This document shows positions 1-9,437 of a DNA stretch of 64,000 nt, in pieces. The first letter of the stretch is position 1. The number at the start of each line of letters is the position of its first letter. The stretch covers positions 1 to 64,000 of the forward strand of contig JAKQNP010000007.1 in the NCBI GenBank assembly GCA_029565675.1. The letters are read 5' to 3'. This DNA is from a bacterium (GTDB taxonomy: Bacteria; Zhuqueibacterota; Zhuqueibacteria; Residuimicrobiales; Oceaniaggregativiventaceae). Made by a program: the position numbers and the translations under genes. The notes below the pieces were generated by a model, which was not told where the DNA came from, did not search any database, and saw only the letters and a list, made by a program, of their open reading frames with translations.

Positions 1-142
1 AGAGATGGTGATGCCGGGTGACAATATTCGAGTCAACGGGGCGTTGATCACCGAGATAGCGATGGAAGAGGGTCTGCGGTTTGCGATTCGCGAGGGCGGA
101 CGCACGGTAGGCGCAGGCGTGGTGACAAAAATCATCGAATAA
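1..142 (+). CDS. tuf: Elongation factor Tu, C-terminal fragment (gene starts before the window)
   Basis: Only the last 46 codons are present, read from base 2 to the TAA at 140-142. The peptide starts [16 protein letters not shown] and ends [15 protein letters not shown], the characteristic end of domain III of EF-Tu, the GTPase that brings aminoacyl-tRNA to the ribosome. It lies 18 bases before rpsJ, the classic str-to-S10 junction, so tuf and the S10 operon are probably co-transcribed. Truncation is due to the window edge, not to mutation. Confidence 0.97.
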   Translation, partial: EMVMPGDNIRVNGALITEIAMEEGLRFAIREGGRTVGAGVVTKIIE

Positions 143-160
143 TGCAAAGGGTGGTTACAC

Positions 161-469
161 ATGGCGGGTCAAAAGATTCGGATCAAGCTGAAAGCTTACG
201 ACCATCGTTTGATCGATAAATCGACGGAAAAAATCATAAAAACGGCAAAACAGACAGGGGCGATGATTGCCGGCCCGATTCCGCTGCCGACGAGGCGTTC
301 GGTTTATACCGTTCTGCGGTCGCCGCACGTGGACAAAAAGTCGCGTGAGCAGTTTGAAACGCGGATTCACAAGCGGCTGATCGATATTCACAATTCATCA
401 CCCAAAACCGTCGATGCGTTGATGAAGCTCGAATTGCCGGCAGGAGTCGACGTAGAGATCAAGGTCTGA
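161..469 (+). CDS. rpsJ: 30S ribosomal protein S10
   Basis: 102 aa, the usual length for S10. It begins [19 protein letters not shown] and carries the conserved PIPLPT and [14 protein letters not shown] stretches. S10 is a head protein of the small subunit and, in known systems, also binds NusB/NusG in transcription antitermination. The ATG at 161 follows a GGGTGG ribosome-binding site. First gene of the S10 block; rplC follows after 59 bases. Confidence 0.98.
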   Translation: MAGQKIRIKLKAYDHRLIDKSTEKIIKTAKQTGAMIAGPIPLPTRRSVYTVLRSPHVDKKSREQFETRIHKRLIDIHNSSPKTVDALMKLELPAGVDVEIKV

Positions 470-528
470 GCACAAGCCGCGGCGAGCCGACTCGTCACGA
501 AAAGAAAGCAAAATAAAACGGAATCAGA

Positions 529-1152
529 ATGGTAGGATTAATTGCAAAAAAACTGGGAATGACCCGCTTTTTCGATGAGAAAACGGGTAATTCGGTTGCC
601 GTCACGGTTTTGGAAGCCGGCCCATGTGTGGTTACGCAGGTAAAGACTGAGGAAATAGACGGTTATACCGCAGTTCAATTGGGTTTTGGCCAGAAAAAGG
701 AAAAACGAACCAGCAAAGCCATTCTCGGTCATTTGGCAAAGAGCGCGGCAAAACCGCTTTATTTGATGCGCGAGTTCCGCGATTTTGTCAGCGCTGCGCC
801 CCTCAAACTCGGAGATGAGGTTAAAGCCGATGTATTTTCCGTGGGCGACCAGGTCAGCATATCCGGAATCAGCAAAGGCAAAGGTTTTGCCGGCGTGGTC
901 AAACGGCATCATTTCAACGGTGGTCCGGTGACGCACGGGCAGAGCGATCGTTTGCGAGCTCCGGGTTCTCTTGGACAATCTTCATATCCGTCGCGTGTCT
1001 ACAAAGGGTTGCGCATGGCTGGGCGGATGGGTAACGAAAAAGTTACGGTCTCCGGCTTAAAGGTGGTCAAGGTGGACATTGAGAACAACTTGTTGTTGAT
1101 CAAGGGTGCCATCCCCGGAGCTAACCAAGGCTATGTCCTCATAAAAAAGTAA
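529..1152 (+). CDS. rplC: 50S ribosomal protein L3
   Basis: 207 aa. Starts [17 protein letters not shown], the L3 N-terminus, and has the tentacle segment that reaches the peptidyl transferase centre (about residues 120-165: [18 protein letters not shown], then [15 protein letters not shown]). The [10 protein letters not shown] form differs from the NQTPGKVFKG form of proteobacteria and, as I recall, resembles Bacteroidetes-type L3; this is weak taxonomic evidence. The upstream ribosome-binding site is poor (CGGAA). Seven bases separate it from rplD. Confidence 0.98.
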   Translation: MVGLIAKKLGMTRFFDEKTGNSVAVTVLEAGPCVVTQVKTEEIDGYTAVQLGFGQKKEKRTSKAILGHLAKSAAKPLYLMREFRDFVSAAPLKLGDEVKADVFSVGDQVSISGISKGKGFAGVVKRHHFNGGPVTHGQSDRLRAPGSLGQSSYPSRVYKGLRMAGRMGNEKVTVSGLKVVKVDIENNLLLIKGAIPGANQGYVLIKK

Positions 1153-1159
1153 TGGTGCT

Positions 1160-1789
1160 ATGGAACTAGAAGTCTATAAAATCGACGGAAATAAAGCCGG
1201 CCGCACGATCGAGGTCGATGAAGCGATTTTTGCCTGTGAGCCGAATCCACATGCGGTTTATCTGGCAGTCAAGGCGCAGCAAACCAATCAGCGCCAAGGG
1301 AATGCTGCGACCAAGACACGCGGAATGGTCTCCGGCGGCGGCAAGAAGCCCTGGAAGCAAAAGGGTCGTGGAACCGCACGGTCTGGTTCATCTCGATCGC
1401 CGATTTGGCGTGGCGGCGGCACGGTACATGGTCCGCAACCACACGAATTTGGGATGAGTGTGCCGAAGAAGGTTAAACGACTGGCCCGCATTTCGGTGTT
1501 GTCGAGCAAAACGCGCGAAGATCTGTTGCGGGTGGTCGAGGATTTTACCGTAGAGACGCGCAAGACCAAGGATTTGGCGTCGATCATGCGCGGTTTTGGT
1601 TTGGAAAACGATAAGACGCTGGTGTTGGTGCCTGAATATGACGGCGATCTGCTGCTGGCCAGCCGCAACATCGGCAATCTGAAAGTCCAGCTGGCGTCAG
1701 ATGCCTCCACCCTTGATTTGTTGGAGAGCAAGACGTTGCTGATCACCGAAAGTGCGCTCAAGAAATTAGAAGGTGTATTGCAATCATGA
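1160..1789 (+). CDS. rplD: 50S ribosomal protein L4
   Basis: 209 aa. The conserved extended loop lining the exit tunnel is clear: KPWKQKGRGTARSGSSRSP followed by a WRGGG turn. L4 binds 23S rRNA and in enterobacteria represses its own operon; nothing in the leader here shows that control. Its TGA overlaps the rplW start by four bases (ATGA at 1786-1789), pointing to translational coupling. Confidence 0.98.
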   Translation: MELEVYKIDGNKAGRTIEVDEAIFACEPNPHAVYLAVKAQQTNQRQGNAATKTRGMVSGGGKKPWKQKGRGTARSGSSRSPIWRGGGTVHGPQPHEFGMSVPKKVKRLARISVLSSKTREDLLRVVEDFTVETRKTKDLASIMRGFGLENDKTLVLVPEYDGDLLLASRNIGNLKVQLASDASTLDLLESKTLLITESALKKLEGVLQS

Positions 1790-2091
1790 AAAACGAACGC
1801 CGAGTTCTCGTGAGGCCTTTGCTCACAGAGAAGATGCTCAAACTGCAAGAGACACAGGGCAAATACGCCTTTGTCGTCAGCAAAAGCGCAAACAAGATTG
1901 AGATCAAGCGCGCAGTCGAACAAAAGTTCGATGTTTCGGTCGATGCGGTTTCGACGATCAATGTGCATGGCAAGCGCAAGCAGCTTAATACCCGACGGGG
2001 TATCACCCACGGACGGCGTGCCAGTTGGAAAAAAGCGATTGTAACGCTGCGCGAGGGCGACAGCATCGACTTTTTTGCCGGAACGAAATAA
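1786..2091 (+). CDS. rplW: 50S ribosomal protein L23
   Basis: 101 aa, beginning with the family signature RRVLVRPLLTEKMLKL and ending with a VTLREGDSIDFF segment. L23 sits at the tunnel exit and is the docking site for trigger factor and SRP. The start overlaps the rplD stop by four bases. Length is normal for bacteria. Confidence 0.98.
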   Translation: MKNERRVLVRPLLTEKMLKLQETQGKYAFVVSKSANKIEIKRAVEQKFDVSVDAVSTINVHGKRKQLNTRRGITHGRRASWKKAIVTLREGDSIDFFAGTK

Positions 2092-2119
2092 GAGTACCGA
2101 GCCCTAGGAGAGTTCATCG

Positions 2120-2941
2120 ATGGCAGTGAAAACATTCAAGCCTGTCACCCCGGGACAGCGCTTCAAGAGCGTCAGCAGTTTTGAAGAATTGACCGAACCA
2201 CAAGAAGTGCGTTCGCTGTTGGCGCCGCTTAAAAAAACCGGTGGTCGCAACAATCGCGGGCGAGTGACCGCTCGTCGTCGTGGCGGCGGCCACAAGCGTC
2301 AATATCGACTGATCGATTTTCGGCGCGACAAGGACAATATCCCGGCAAAAGTGGTGTCTATTCAATATGACCCCAATCGTACCGCCAATATCGCCTTGCT
2401 CAACTATGCGGACGGCGAAAAGCGCTATATTCTTGCGCCGTCAGGAGTAAAGAAAGGCGATACCTTGCAGTCGGGCGAAAACGCCGAAATACGCGAAGGC
2501 AATGCCATGCCGTTGGCCAGGATTCCGCTCGGCACTGTTGTGCACAATGTCGAACTCAAGATCGGCCGTGGCGGCCAGTTGGCGCGCAGCGCCGGAAGCT
2601 ATGCACAGCTGACTGCCAAAGAGGGCGAATATGCTTTGCTCAAACTTCCCTCTGGCGAGGTTCGCATGGTTTTGCAGCGCTGCAAAGCCACCATTGGTCA
2701 GGTAGGCAACACCGACCACGAGAACATCTCAATCGGAAAAGCCGGACGTTCGCGCTGGCTCGGGCGTCGACCCAAGGTCCGCGGTGTGGCGATGAACCCG
2801 GTCGATCATCCGATGGGCGGTGGTGAAGGCAAGAGTTCAGGCGGCCGTCATCCCTGTACTCCGTGGGGAAAGCCGACCAAGGGTTACAAAACCCGCAAAA
2901 GGAAACCATCAGATTCTGTGATTGTAAAACGAAGAAAATAA
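2120..2941 (+). CDS. rplB: 50S ribosomal protein L2
   Basis: 273 aa. The C-terminal region shows [17 protein letters not shown], whose histidine is the residue linked to peptidyl transferase activity, followed by a basic tail ([13 protein letters not shown]). L2 bridges the subunits and is needed for assembly. An AGGAG site lies about eight bases before the ATG. Confidence 0.98.
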   Translation: MAVKTFKPVTPGQRFKSVSSFEELTEPQEVRSLLAPLKKTGGRNNRGRVTARRRGGGHKRQYRLIDFRRDKDNIPAKVVSIQYDPNRTANIALLNYADGEKRYILAPSGVKKGDTLQSGENAEIREGNAMPLARIPLGTVVHNVELKIGRGGQLARSAGSYAQLTAKEGEYALLKLPSGEVRMVLQRCKATIGQVGNTDHENISIGKAGRSRWLGRRPKVRGVAMNPVDHPMGGGEGKSSGGRHPCTPWGKPTKGYKTRKRKPSDSVIVKRRK

Positions 2942-2954
2942 TGGGATAAGACCA

Positions 2955-3236
2955 ATGGCAAGATCCATAAAAAAAGGTCCGTATATCAGCGAAAAGCTGG
3001 TCGAAAGGATTGAGCAGCTGAACAAGAACAACGAGAAGCGGGTCATCAAAACCTGGTCTCGCCGTTCGACCATACCGCCTGAATTTGTCGGCCACACCCT
3101 CGCGGTTCACAACGGGAACAAATTTATCCCTGTTTATGTGACCGAGAATATGGTTGGCCACAAATTGGGCGAATTTTCTCCGACGCGCACTTTTCGTGGA
3201 CACGCGGATAAAAAGAGCGAAAAAGCTAAAGTTTGA
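2955..3236 (+). CDS. rpsS: 30S ribosomal protein S19
   Basis: 93 aa, starting [15 protein letters not shown] and containing [19 protein letters not shown], both diagnostic of S19. It forms a head complex with S13 near the A-site tRNA. Normal length; lies between rplB and rplV as expected. Confidence 0.98.
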   Translation: MARSIKKGPYISEKLVERIEQLNKNNEKRVIKTWSRRSTIPPEFVGHTLAVHNGNKFIPVYVTENMVGHKLGEFSPTRTFRGHADKKSEKAKV

Positions 3237-3259
3237 TCAAATCGTTTTGGAGATCGATA

Positions 3260-3610
3260 ATGGAAGCAAGGGCAGTTGCCAGATTTATCCGGGTTTCACC
3301 CTTTAAAATGCGCAGAATCGCCAATTTGGTGCGGGGGAAAGTGGTGAGCGATGCCTTGAACACCCTGCATTTCAGCGATATCGGATCATCCGAGCCTCTG
3401 GAAAAAGCTGTGCATTCGGCAGTTGCGAATTTCATGAACAACGAAAAAGCCGGCAAGGTGTCGCCAGAGGATCTGGTTTTAAAGGAATTGCGTATTGATG
3501 GTGCATCGATGTTGAAGCGTTTTCGCGCCGGTTCTTTAGGGCGGGCGACGCCGGTTCGCAAGCGCTCATGCCATATCACTGTTGTGGTCACGGACGAGAA
3601 AACAAACTGA
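3260..3610 (+). CDS. rplV: 50S ribosomal protein L22
   Basis: 116 aa from the ATG at 3260, which has a TGGAG site seven bases upstream and gives the normal N-terminus MEARAVARFIRVSPFKMRR. An in-frame upstream codon at 3233 would add nine non-homologous residues overlapping rpsS, so I reject it. The C-terminal hairpin (RAGSLGRATPVRKRSCHI) is the part that lines the exit tunnel near the macrolide site. Confidence 0.97.
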   Translation: MEARAVARFIRVSPFKMRRIANLVRGKVVSDALNTLHFSDIGSSEPLEKAVHSAVANFMNNEKAGKVSPEDLVLKELRIDGASMLKRFRAGSLGRATPVRKRSCHITVVVTDEKTN

Positions 3611-3633
3611 TTATCAATCGATAGGAGTAACCT

Positions 3634-4260
3634 TTGGGACAGAAAACGAATCCAGTCGGATTTCGCTTGGGAGTGATTCGGACGTGGGATTCAAATTGGT
3701 TTGATCAGAAGAATTTTCCCAGCAAGTTGTCCGAAGACTTGATGTTGCGCAAGTATGTTATGCGTCGATTGGCGCGCGCCAGTGTATCCAAGATCGAGAT
3801 CGAGCGAACCGCCAAGCAGATCACTCTGGCCATCCATACCGCGAAGCCGGGGATTGTCATCGGTCGCAAGGGTACAGAAGTCGACAAGTTGCGCGAAGAG
3901 CTGCAGCGTTTGACTGGCACCGATGTGCAGATCAACATCAACGAGATCAAGCGTCCCGAGCTGGATGCGGCCTTGGTAGCCGAAAATATTGCCAGCCAGC
4001 TGGTCGGCAAGGTCAGCTACAAGCGGGCGATGAAAAAAGCCATCATGTCTGCGATGCGTATGGGAGCTGAAGGAGTTCGTATTGCGGTAGCGGGTCGTTT
4101 GGGCGGGGCTGAAATGGCGCGTCGAGATCAATACAAAGAAGGCCGGATTCCCCTGCATACCTTGCGAGCCGACATCGATTATGCGACAGCAACGGCGCAG
4201 ACGACTTACGGCTCCATCGGTGTCAAGGTATGGATCTGCAAAGGCGAAGTGATCGAATAA
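3634..4260 (+). CDS. rpsC: 30S ribosomal protein S3
   Basis: 208 aa beginning with a TTG start ([13 protein letters not shown]) after a GGAG site. The KH RNA-binding motif [16 protein letters not shown] is at about residues 72-87, and the C-terminal half has [19 protein letters not shown]3 forms part of the mRNA entry site and helicase. It is one of several ribosomal genes here that use TTG. Confidence 0.98.
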   Translation: MGQKTNPVGFRLGVIRTWDSNWFDQKNFPSKLSEDLMLRKYVMRRLARASVSKIEIERTAKQITLAIHTAKPGIVIGRKGTEVDKLREELQRLTGTDVQININEIKRPELDAALVAENIASQLVGKVSYKRAMKKAIMSAMRMGAEGVRIAVAGRLGGAEMARRDQYKEGRIPLHTLRADIDYATATAQTTYGSIGVKVWICKGEVIE

Positions 4261-4285
4261 GACAATGTAGTGGAGTGCATAACCC

Positions 4286-4708
4286 ATGTTAATGCCGAAA
4301 CGAGTTAAATTTCGCAAACAGCAGCGCGGCCGCATGACCGGCAACGCCACCCGCGGGAATCGTGTTTCCTTTGGGGAATACGGTTTGATGGCGGCAGAGC
4401 CGCATTGGATTACAGCGCGGCAGATTGAAGCCGCTCGTATCGCGATGACGCGCCACATCCGGCGCGGCGGGAAGATCTGGATTCGCATTTTTCCGGACAA
4501 ACCGGTGACCAAAAAGCCTGCTGAAACGCGAATGGGTAAAGGCAAAGGTGCGCCGGAATACTGGGTCGCAGTTGTCAAACCCGGCCGCATCATGTTCGAG
4601 ATTGAGGGTGTAACAGAGGATGTCGCCAAGGAGGCGCTGCGCCTGGCTGCGCACAAGTTGCCGATTAAATGCAAATTCGTAAATGCCTCTGAAGTGGGAG
4701 AAAGTTGA
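4286..4708 (+). CDS. rplP: 50S ribosomal protein L16
   Basis: 140 aa. Begins [17 protein letters not shown] and has the [20 protein letters not shown] block typical of L16, which helps position tRNA in the A site. The second methionine (4292) is an alternative start, but the longer form matches the family. The stop lies just before rpmC. Confidence 0.98.
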   Translation: MLMPKRVKFRKQQRGRMTGNATRGNRVSFGEYGLMAAEPHWITARQIEAARIAMTRHIRRGGKIWIRIFPDKPVTKKPAETRMGKGKGAPEYWVAVVKPGRIMFEIEGVTEDVAKEALRLAAHKLPIKCKFVNASEVGES

Positions 4709-4710
4709 CA

Positions 4711-4911
4711 ATGAAAATGGATGAGATCCGACAACTTCCGGTTGATGAGCTCAAGATTCGACTTGAAGATCTGTATGATGAGCACGAGAATTTGCAGATA
4801 CAGCATTCGACCCATCAGCTGGATAATCCCATGCGAATTTTACATATCCGCAAAGACATCGCCCGTATACACACGGTGCTGCGGGAATACGAATTGGGAA
4901 TTCGCAAATAA
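4711..4911 (+). CDS. rpmC: 50S ribosomal protein L29
   Basis: 66 aa from the ATG at 4711. A TTG at 4705, overlapping the rplP stop, would add two residues and sits nearer the GGGAG site, so the exact start is open. Starts [20 protein letters not shown] and ends with [19 protein letters not shown], matching the two-helix L29 fold at the tunnel exit. Confidence 0.95.
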   Translation: MKMDEIRQLPVDELKIRLEDLYDEHENLQIQHSTHQLDNPMRILHIRKDIARIHTVLREYELGIRK

Positions 4912-4942
4912 ATTAACGCAAAAGAGTCCATGGAGAGAACCA

Positions 4943-5197
4943 GTGGAACGAGCAACAAGAAAAGTCATTACCGGGGTTGTTGCGAGCGACAAGATGGATA
5001 AGAGCCGCACCGTTAAGGTCGAGCGCTCTATCAAGCATCCCCTGTATCGCAAATATGTAAAAAAGACCTCCAAGTTTATGGCACATGATGAGACGAACGA
5101 AAGTCATATCGGCGATACGGTGCGGATCATGGAGACGCGACCACTCAGCGCGCGCAAACGTTGGCGTGTGATTGAAATTGTCCAGCGGGCAGAATAA
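4943..5197 (+). CDS. rpsQ: 30S ribosomal protein S17
   Basis: 84 aa with a GTG start at 4943 preceded by a GGAGAG site. The sequence [20 protein letters not shown] and the later [18 protein letters not shown] are the S17 OB-fold signatures. A longer in-frame reading from 4721 runs through rpmC and is not real. S17 binds 16S rRNA early in assembly. Confidence 0.97.
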   Translation: MERATRKVITGVVASDKMDKSRTVKVERSIKHPLYRKYVKKTSKFMAHDETNESHIGDTVRIMETRPLSARKRWRVIEIVQRAE

Positions 5198-5223
5198 CCG
5201 AACTTTTAACACGAGAAGCAACA

Positions 5224-5592
5224 ATGATACAGGAATACACTCGCTTAAACGTAGCGGATAATACCGGCGCCAAAAAAGTCATGTGTATCCGCATTATGGG
5301 CGGCTCAAGACGGCGCTACGCCACTGTCGGCGACATCATCATAGTCTCTGTGAAACAAGCCATACCGAACAGCCCGATCAAAAAGGGTGACAAGAGCAAA
5401 GCGGTTGTCGTGCGAACCAAGAAAGAGAAGCGCCGGAAAGACGGTTCGTATATTCGTTTTGACGAGAACGCGGCGGTGTTGATCAACGAGGCGATGGAGC
5501 CCAAGGGAACGCGTATTTTTGGCCCGGTAGCGCGCGAGTTGCGCGAGAAACAGTTCATGAAGATTGTTTCGTTAGCGCCAGAAGTCATCTAA
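5224..5592 (+). CDS. rplN: 50S ribosomal protein L14
   Basis: 122 aa, exactly the family length. Starts [20 protein letters not shown] and has [20 protein letters not shown], both L14 hallmarks. L14 lies at the subunit interface and contacts 16S helix 14. Confidence 0.98.
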   Translation: MIQEYTRLNVADNTGAKKVMCIRIMGGSRRRYATVGDIIIVSVKQAIPNSPIKKGDKSKAVVVRTKKEKRRKDGSYIRFDENAAVLINEAMEPKGTRIFGPVARELREKQFMKIVSLAPEVI

Positions 5593-5630
5593 ACGGTTTG
5601 TGAACCACAAACGCAAGATTGGGTTATCTC

Positions 5631-5957
5631 ATGCGCATCAAAAAGAATGATCAAGTCGTCGTCTTGTCCGGAAATTACAAAGGGAAAAAAGGCAAGGTGT
5701 TAAAGGTTTTCCCGGAGGCCAACCGGATTATCGTCGAAGGCGTGAACTTTATCAAGCGGCATACCCGGCCTTCGCAGCAGAATCCGCAGGGTGGCATTGT
5801 CGAAAAAGAAGCGCCGATTCATGTTTCCAATGTGATGGTTGTCTGCCCCAAGACCGGAGTTGCATCGCGAGTCGGGCACAAGTCTGTACATGACGACAAG
5901 TTGAAAAAGGACGTTCGCGTCAGAATCGCGAAAAAAAGCGGTGAAATGCTTCCATAA
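5631..5957 (+). CDS. rplX: 50S ribosomal protein L24
   Basis: 108 aa from the ATG at 5631 ([20 protein letters not shown]), a KOW-domain protein that initiates 50S assembly. There is no clear Shine-Dalgarno sequence; an in-frame TTG at 5619 is also unsupported by one. I chose 5631 because homologues start MRIKK or similar. The middle segment [18 protein letters not shown] is typical. Confidence 0.95.
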   Translation: MRIKKNDQVVVLSGNYKGKKGKVLKVFPEANRIIVEGVNFIKRHTRPSQQNPQGGIVEKEAPIHVSNVMVVCPKTGVASRVGHKSVHDDKLKKDVRVRIAKKSGEMLP

Positions 5958-5977
5958 TCAAGGATTTGGTAAAGATC

Positions 5978-6541
5978 ATGGCAAAAAAAGAGTATACGCC
6001 TCGATTGCGCGACTTTTACAAGCAGGAAGTCATCGGCCAGCTGCAGAAGCAATTTCAGTACAAGAATGTGATGCAGGTGCCCCGGCTGGAGAAGATCGTG
6101 CTCAATATCGGCGTGGGTGAGGCCACGGAAAACGCAAAGAATCTGGACGGTGCGGTCGAGGATCTGACCAAGATCGCCGGACAAAAGCCCGTTATTCGCA
6201 AGGCAAAAAAGTCGATTTCAAACTTTAAGTTGCGCGCCGGCATGCCGATCGGCTGCAGCGTTACCTTGCGCGGTGAGCGAATGTACGAGTTTCTCGATCG
6301 GTTGATATCGGTGGCCATTCCGCGGGTGCGCGATTTTCGCGGTTTGCCGATTCGTTTTGATGGCCGCGGCAACTTTAATTTCTCAATGCGTGAACAGATT
6401 GTTTTTCCAGAGATCGACTATGATAAGGTCGACAAGATACGTGGGGTCAATATTACCCTGGTGACGACGGCCAGAAATGATGAAGAGGCCTATGAGTTGC
6501 TGAGCGCCTTTGGCGTGCCCTTTATCAAGAAAAACAAGTAA
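5978..6541 (+). CDS. rplE: 50S ribosomal protein L5
   Basis: 187 aa from ATG 5978, starting [18 protein letters not shown]. The conserved segments [29 protein letters not shown] and [14 protein letters not shown] are all present. L5 binds 5S rRNA and contacts P-site tRNA. A TTG four codons upstream is possible but would place the AAGGA site too close. Confidence 0.97.
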   Translation: MAKKEYTPRLRDFYKQEVIGQLQKQFQYKNVMQVPRLEKIVLNIGVGEATENAKNLDGAVEDLTKIAGQKPVIRKAKKSISNFKLRAGMPIGCSVTLRGERMYEFLDRLISVAIPRVRDFRGLPIRFDGRGNFNFSMREQIVFPEIDYDKVDKIRGVNITLVTTARNDEEAYELLSAFGVPFIKKNK

Positions 6542-6568
6542 CACCACGATAAAACAAAGAGGATTAAA

Positions 6569-6754
6569 TTGGCCAGAAAGTCATTGATCGTCAAATCAAA
6601 AAGAGAACCAAAATTCAAGGTTCGCAAGTATAACCGCTGCTCTCGCTGTGGTCGCCCGCGAGGCTATTATCGCAAATTCGGCCTTTGCCGTCTTTGCTTT
6701 CGGGAATTGGCTCTGCAAGGCCATATACCCGGAGTGACCAAATCCAGTTGGTAA
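6569..6754 (+). CDS. rpsN: 30S ribosomal protein S14, zinc-binding short form
   Basis: 61 aa with a TTG start after an AGAGGA site. This is the short C+ (type Z) S14, with four zinc-ligand cysteines C24, C27, C40 and C43 ([20 protein letters not shown]). Length matches type Z proteins rather than the 90-100 aa zinc-free form. Confidence 0.97.
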   Translation: MARKSLIVKSKREPKFKVRKYNRCSRCGRPRGYYRKFGLCRLCFRELALQGHIPGVTKSSW

Positions 6755-6805
6755 ATCAATTAACCAGTCGTATTTTCCGCTACAGGTTTGTTAGGGAGAA
6801 AATAG

Positions 6806-7204
6806 ATGTCTAAAACCGATCCCATTGCGGACTATTTGACAAGAATTCGAAACGCAACTCGGGCCAAACACCGCAAGGTCGATATTCCGGCGTCGAATCT
6901 GAAGAAACAGATCACTCGGATTCTGCAGGACGAAAACTATATTCAAAACTTTGTCCTCATCGAGGACGACAAACAGTCCCTTATTCGTATTTACCTCAAA
7001 TACGATCAAGAGGAAAAGAGTGTCATTTCTGGCATAAAGAGAATCAGCAAACCCGGTTTGCGTATCTACGTGGGCAAGAACAAGATCCCGCGGGTTTACA
7101 ACAATCTGGGTGTTTCGATTCTGACCACTTCCCAGGGTTTGATGACTGGCCAGGAAGCTCGGCGTCGCGGTGTGGGTGGCGAAATCCTGTGTCATATTTG
7201 GTAA
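6806..7204 (+). CDS. rpsH: 30S ribosomal protein S8
   Basis: 132 aa. Begins MSKTDPIADYLTRIRNATRA and ends TGQEARRRGVGGEILCHIW, both diagnostic of S8. S8 binds 16S helix 21 and in E. coli represses the spc operon; no obvious mimic site was found here. Ribosome-binding site AGGGAG upstream. Confidence 0.98.
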   Translation: MSKTDPIADYLTRIRNATRAKHRKVDIPASNLKKQITRILQDENYIQNFVLIEDDKQSLIRIYLKYDQEEKSVISGIKRISKPGLRIYVGKNKIPRVYNNLGVSILTTSQGLMTGQEARRRGVGGEILCHIW

Positions 7205-7228
7205 CCGCACACTTGAGAGGAGTCTACA

Positions 7229-7765
7229 GTGTCACGTGTTGGAAAAGCACCCATTCATCTTCCTGAAGGGGTCGAAGTCAAGATAGCCAACTCTGTGGTC
7301 ACGGTCAAAGGACCGAAGGGCGAGTTGTCGTTGCCGATTAATTCAGAAATGATCTTGGACATTGACGGCAATACGGTAACGGTCAAGCGACCGACCGAGA
7401 GCAAAGCGCATCGCAGCATGCACGGTCTGACGCGCACCTTGATCGACAACTGCGTAAAGGGTGTGACCACCGGGTTTGAGAAAAAATTGGAAATCGTCGG
7501 TGTGGGTTTTCGCGCCGAAGTGAAGCCCAAGGGTTTAATGCTCAGCATCGGTTACTCGCATCCCATTTTTTTCGTGCCGCCAGCGGGAATCGAGATCACA
7601 GCGGGCAAAGACAACATCATCACGGTTCGCGGGATCGATCGTCAGTTGGTGGGCCAGGTGGCAGCGAAAATCCGTTCTCAGCGCAAACCCGAACCGTACA
7701 AGGGCAAAGGCTTGCGTTACGTCGGTGAAGTGGTGAGAAGAAAAGCCGGCAAGACTGCGGCCTAA
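7229..7765 (+). CDS. rplF: 50S ribosomal protein L6
   Basis: 178 aa from a GTG start (MSRVGKAPIHLPEGVEVKI) with GAGAGGAG upstream. Two L6 repeats are visible; the C-terminal signature is RKPEPYKGKGLRYVGEVV. L6 lies at the base of the L7/L12 stalk near the sarcin-ricin loop. Confidence 0.98.
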   Translation: MSRVGKAPIHLPEGVEVKIANSVVTVKGPKGELSLPINSEMILDIDGNTVTVKRPTESKAHRSMHGLTRTLIDNCVKGVTTGFEKKLEIVGVGFRAEVKPKGLMLSIGYSHPIFFVPPAGIEITAGKDNIITVRGIDRQLVGQVAAKIRSQRKPEPYKGKGLRYVGEVVRRKAGKTAA

Positions 7766-7792
7766 CCTAAACCTCAAAGAGTAGAGTTTGCT

Positions 7793-8167
7793 ATGTCAGT
7801 CAATCATAATACCAAACAAGCGGCGCGGGAGAAGCGGCATCGTCACATCCGCAAGCAGATCAGCGGAACGAATGATCGTCCAAGGCTGATCGTCTACCGC
7901 AGCAGCAAACACATCTATGCGCAAATAGTCGATGATTCCAAACAGGTTACCTTGCTCGGCGTGTCGACGCGATCCAAAGCACTGCAATCTGAACTTGCAG
8001 CTGCCAAAGGCAAGGTTGAACGCGCACGGCTGGTCGGCAAGCATCTGGCAGCAACGGCCAAGGACAAGAAAATCGAACGCATCATTTTCGATCGCGGCGG
8101 TTATTTGTATCATGGTCGAGTCAAAGCGCTGGCCGAAGGCGCCCGTGAAGGCGGATTGGAGTTCTAG
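7793..8167 (+). CDS. rplR: 50S ribosomal protein L18
   Basis: 124 aa. Contains RLIVYRSSKHIYAQIVDD and the C-terminal FDRGGYLYHGRVKALAEGAR motif. Binds 5S rRNA together with L5 in the central protuberance. Normal length and operon position. Confidence 0.98.
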   Translation: MSVNHNTKQAAREKRHRHIRKQISGTNDRPRLIVYRSSKHIYAQIVDDSKQVTLLGVSTRSKALQSELAAAKGKVERARLVGKHLAATAKDKKIERIIFDRGGYLYHGRVKALAEGAREGGLEF

Positions 8168-8210
8168 AAGCTAACGGTTCGTGTCAACCCCAAGCATGAG
8201 GATGAGTAAC

Positions 8211-8753
8211 TTGGAGAAACGAATTAATCCCAATGAATTAGAGTTGAAAGAAAAGGTCGTCCATGTCAACCGAGTCGCAAAGGTGGTCAAGGGTGGACGG
8301 CGTTTCAGCTTTAATGCGATCGTGGTCGTCGGCGACGGCAAAGGCCATGTCGGTGTGGGTCTGGGCAAGGCGAACGAAGTGACCGATTCGATTTCCAAAG
8401 GAACGGAAGCGGCGAAGAAGAACATCATTGAAGTACCGCTGCTCAACGGCACCCTGCCGCATGAAATCGAAGGCAAATTCGGAGCTGGTCGGGTTTACAT
8501 AAAACCTGCGTCACCGGGTACAGGGGTTATCGCGGGCGGGCCGGTACGCGCCATTATGGAGGCCTTGGGAGTGACCGATGTGCTGACCAAGTCGCGCGGT
8601 TCGGCAAATCCGCACAACATGATCAAGGCGACCATGATGGCGTTGGAGAATATGATGAGTGTCGAACAGATCGCCCGCAAGCGCAGCATGCCGATCATGC
8701 GGGTTTTTAATACCGATCCCAAACAAAACAAGCCGGAACAAGAAGCGAATTAG
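8211..8753 (+). CDS. rpsE: 30S ribosomal protein S5
   Basis: 180 aa from a TTG at 8211, which has GAGG at 8198-8201 nine bases upstream. In-frame GTG 8181 and ATG 8202 exist, but the first lacks a ribosome-binding site and the second sits directly on the GAGG. The N-terminal S5 domain ([19 protein letters not shown]) and the C-terminal fold ([18 protein letters not shown]) are clear. S5 acts in decoding fidelity and mRNA unwinding. Start choice is moderate, identity certain. Confidence 0.95.
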   Translation: MEKRINPNELELKEKVVHVNRVAKVVKGGRRFSFNAIVVVGDGKGHVGVGLGKANEVTDSISKGTEAAKKNIIEVPLLNGTLPHEIEGKFGAGRVYIKPASPGTGVIAGGPVRAIMEALGVTDVLTKSRGSANPHNMIKATMMALENMMSVEQIARKRSMPIMRVFNTDPKQNKPEQEAN

Positions 8754-8763
8754 GTAAGGTGCA

Positions 8764-8964
8764 ATGACAGCGAAAAAGAAAGTCAAAGAGATCAGAATCA
8801 CCCTGATCAAGAGCACGATCGGCTGCCTGGCAAAGCAGAAAGCGACAGCCAAGGCCTTGGGATTTCACAAGATGCATAGCAGCGTCGTCCACGGCGACAC
8901 GCCGGTCATTCGCGGAATGATCAACTGCATATCGCACCTGGTCAAGGTCGAGGACGTAAAATAA
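8764..8964 (+). CDS. rpmD: 50S ribosomal protein L30
   Basis: 66 aa. Contains ITLIKSTIGCLAKQKATAKA, the L30 signature, and ends VIRGMINCISHLVKVEDVK. Presence of L30 is variable among bacteria; here it holds its standard place between rpsE and rplO. Confidence 0.96.
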   Translation: MTAKKKVKEIRITLIKSTIGCLAKQKATAKALGFHKMHSSVVHGDTPVIRGMINCISHLVKVEDVK

Positions 8965-9002
8965 TTACCCAATTGGTTGAATCGAGACAAGCTGAGGCAC
9001 GA

Positions 9003-9437
9003 ATGGATTTATCAAGTTTGACATATGCTCCCGGTTCTACAAAGGACCGCAAACGCGTCGGCCGGGGTGGCTCGCGTGGGAAACAATCCGGCAAAGGACA
9101 CAAGGGGCAAAAATCCCGCTCTGGCGCCAAATTGCGCCCCTGGTTTGAAGGCGGTCAGATGCCGATTCAGCGCCGTCTCCCCAAGCGCGGTTTTTTGAAT
9201 TTTGCCCGCACCGAGTATCAGGTGGTCAACATTGGTGACCTGGCCAAATTGGCCGACGGCATGGAAGTTACGCCTGAAGTGTTGTACGACACCGGTCTGA
9301 TCAGAAAACCGAATCAACCCGTAAAGATTCTGGGTGACGGCGAGTTGAAGAAGAAACTCATCGTCACGGCGCACCGCTTTAGCGAAACCGCAAAGGCCAA
9401 AATCGAGAAAGCAGGCGGGAGGGCCACCACCCTATGA
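9003..9437 (+). CDS. rplO: 50S ribosomal protein L15
   Basis: 144 aa from ATG 9003, preceded by GAGG at 8994-8997. Starts MDLSSLTYAPGSTKDRKRVG with the glycine-rich RGGSRGKQSGKGHKGQKSR segment that threads into 23S rRNA. An upstream TTG at 8973 would add ten non-homologous residues. Its last codons overlap secY by four bases. Confidence 0.97.
   Translation: MDLSSLTYAPGSTKDRKRVGRGGSRGKQSGKGHKGQKSRSGAKLRPWFEGGQMPIQRRLPKRGFLNFARTEYQVVNIGDLAKLADGMEVTPEVLYDTGLIRKPNQPVKILGDGELKKKLIVTAHRFSETAKAKIEKAGGRATTL

Noticed and set aside
3691-4815. 374-codon minus-strand frame opposite rpsC and rplP
   Set aside because: It crosses several ribosomal genes with perfect family sequence. A shadow.
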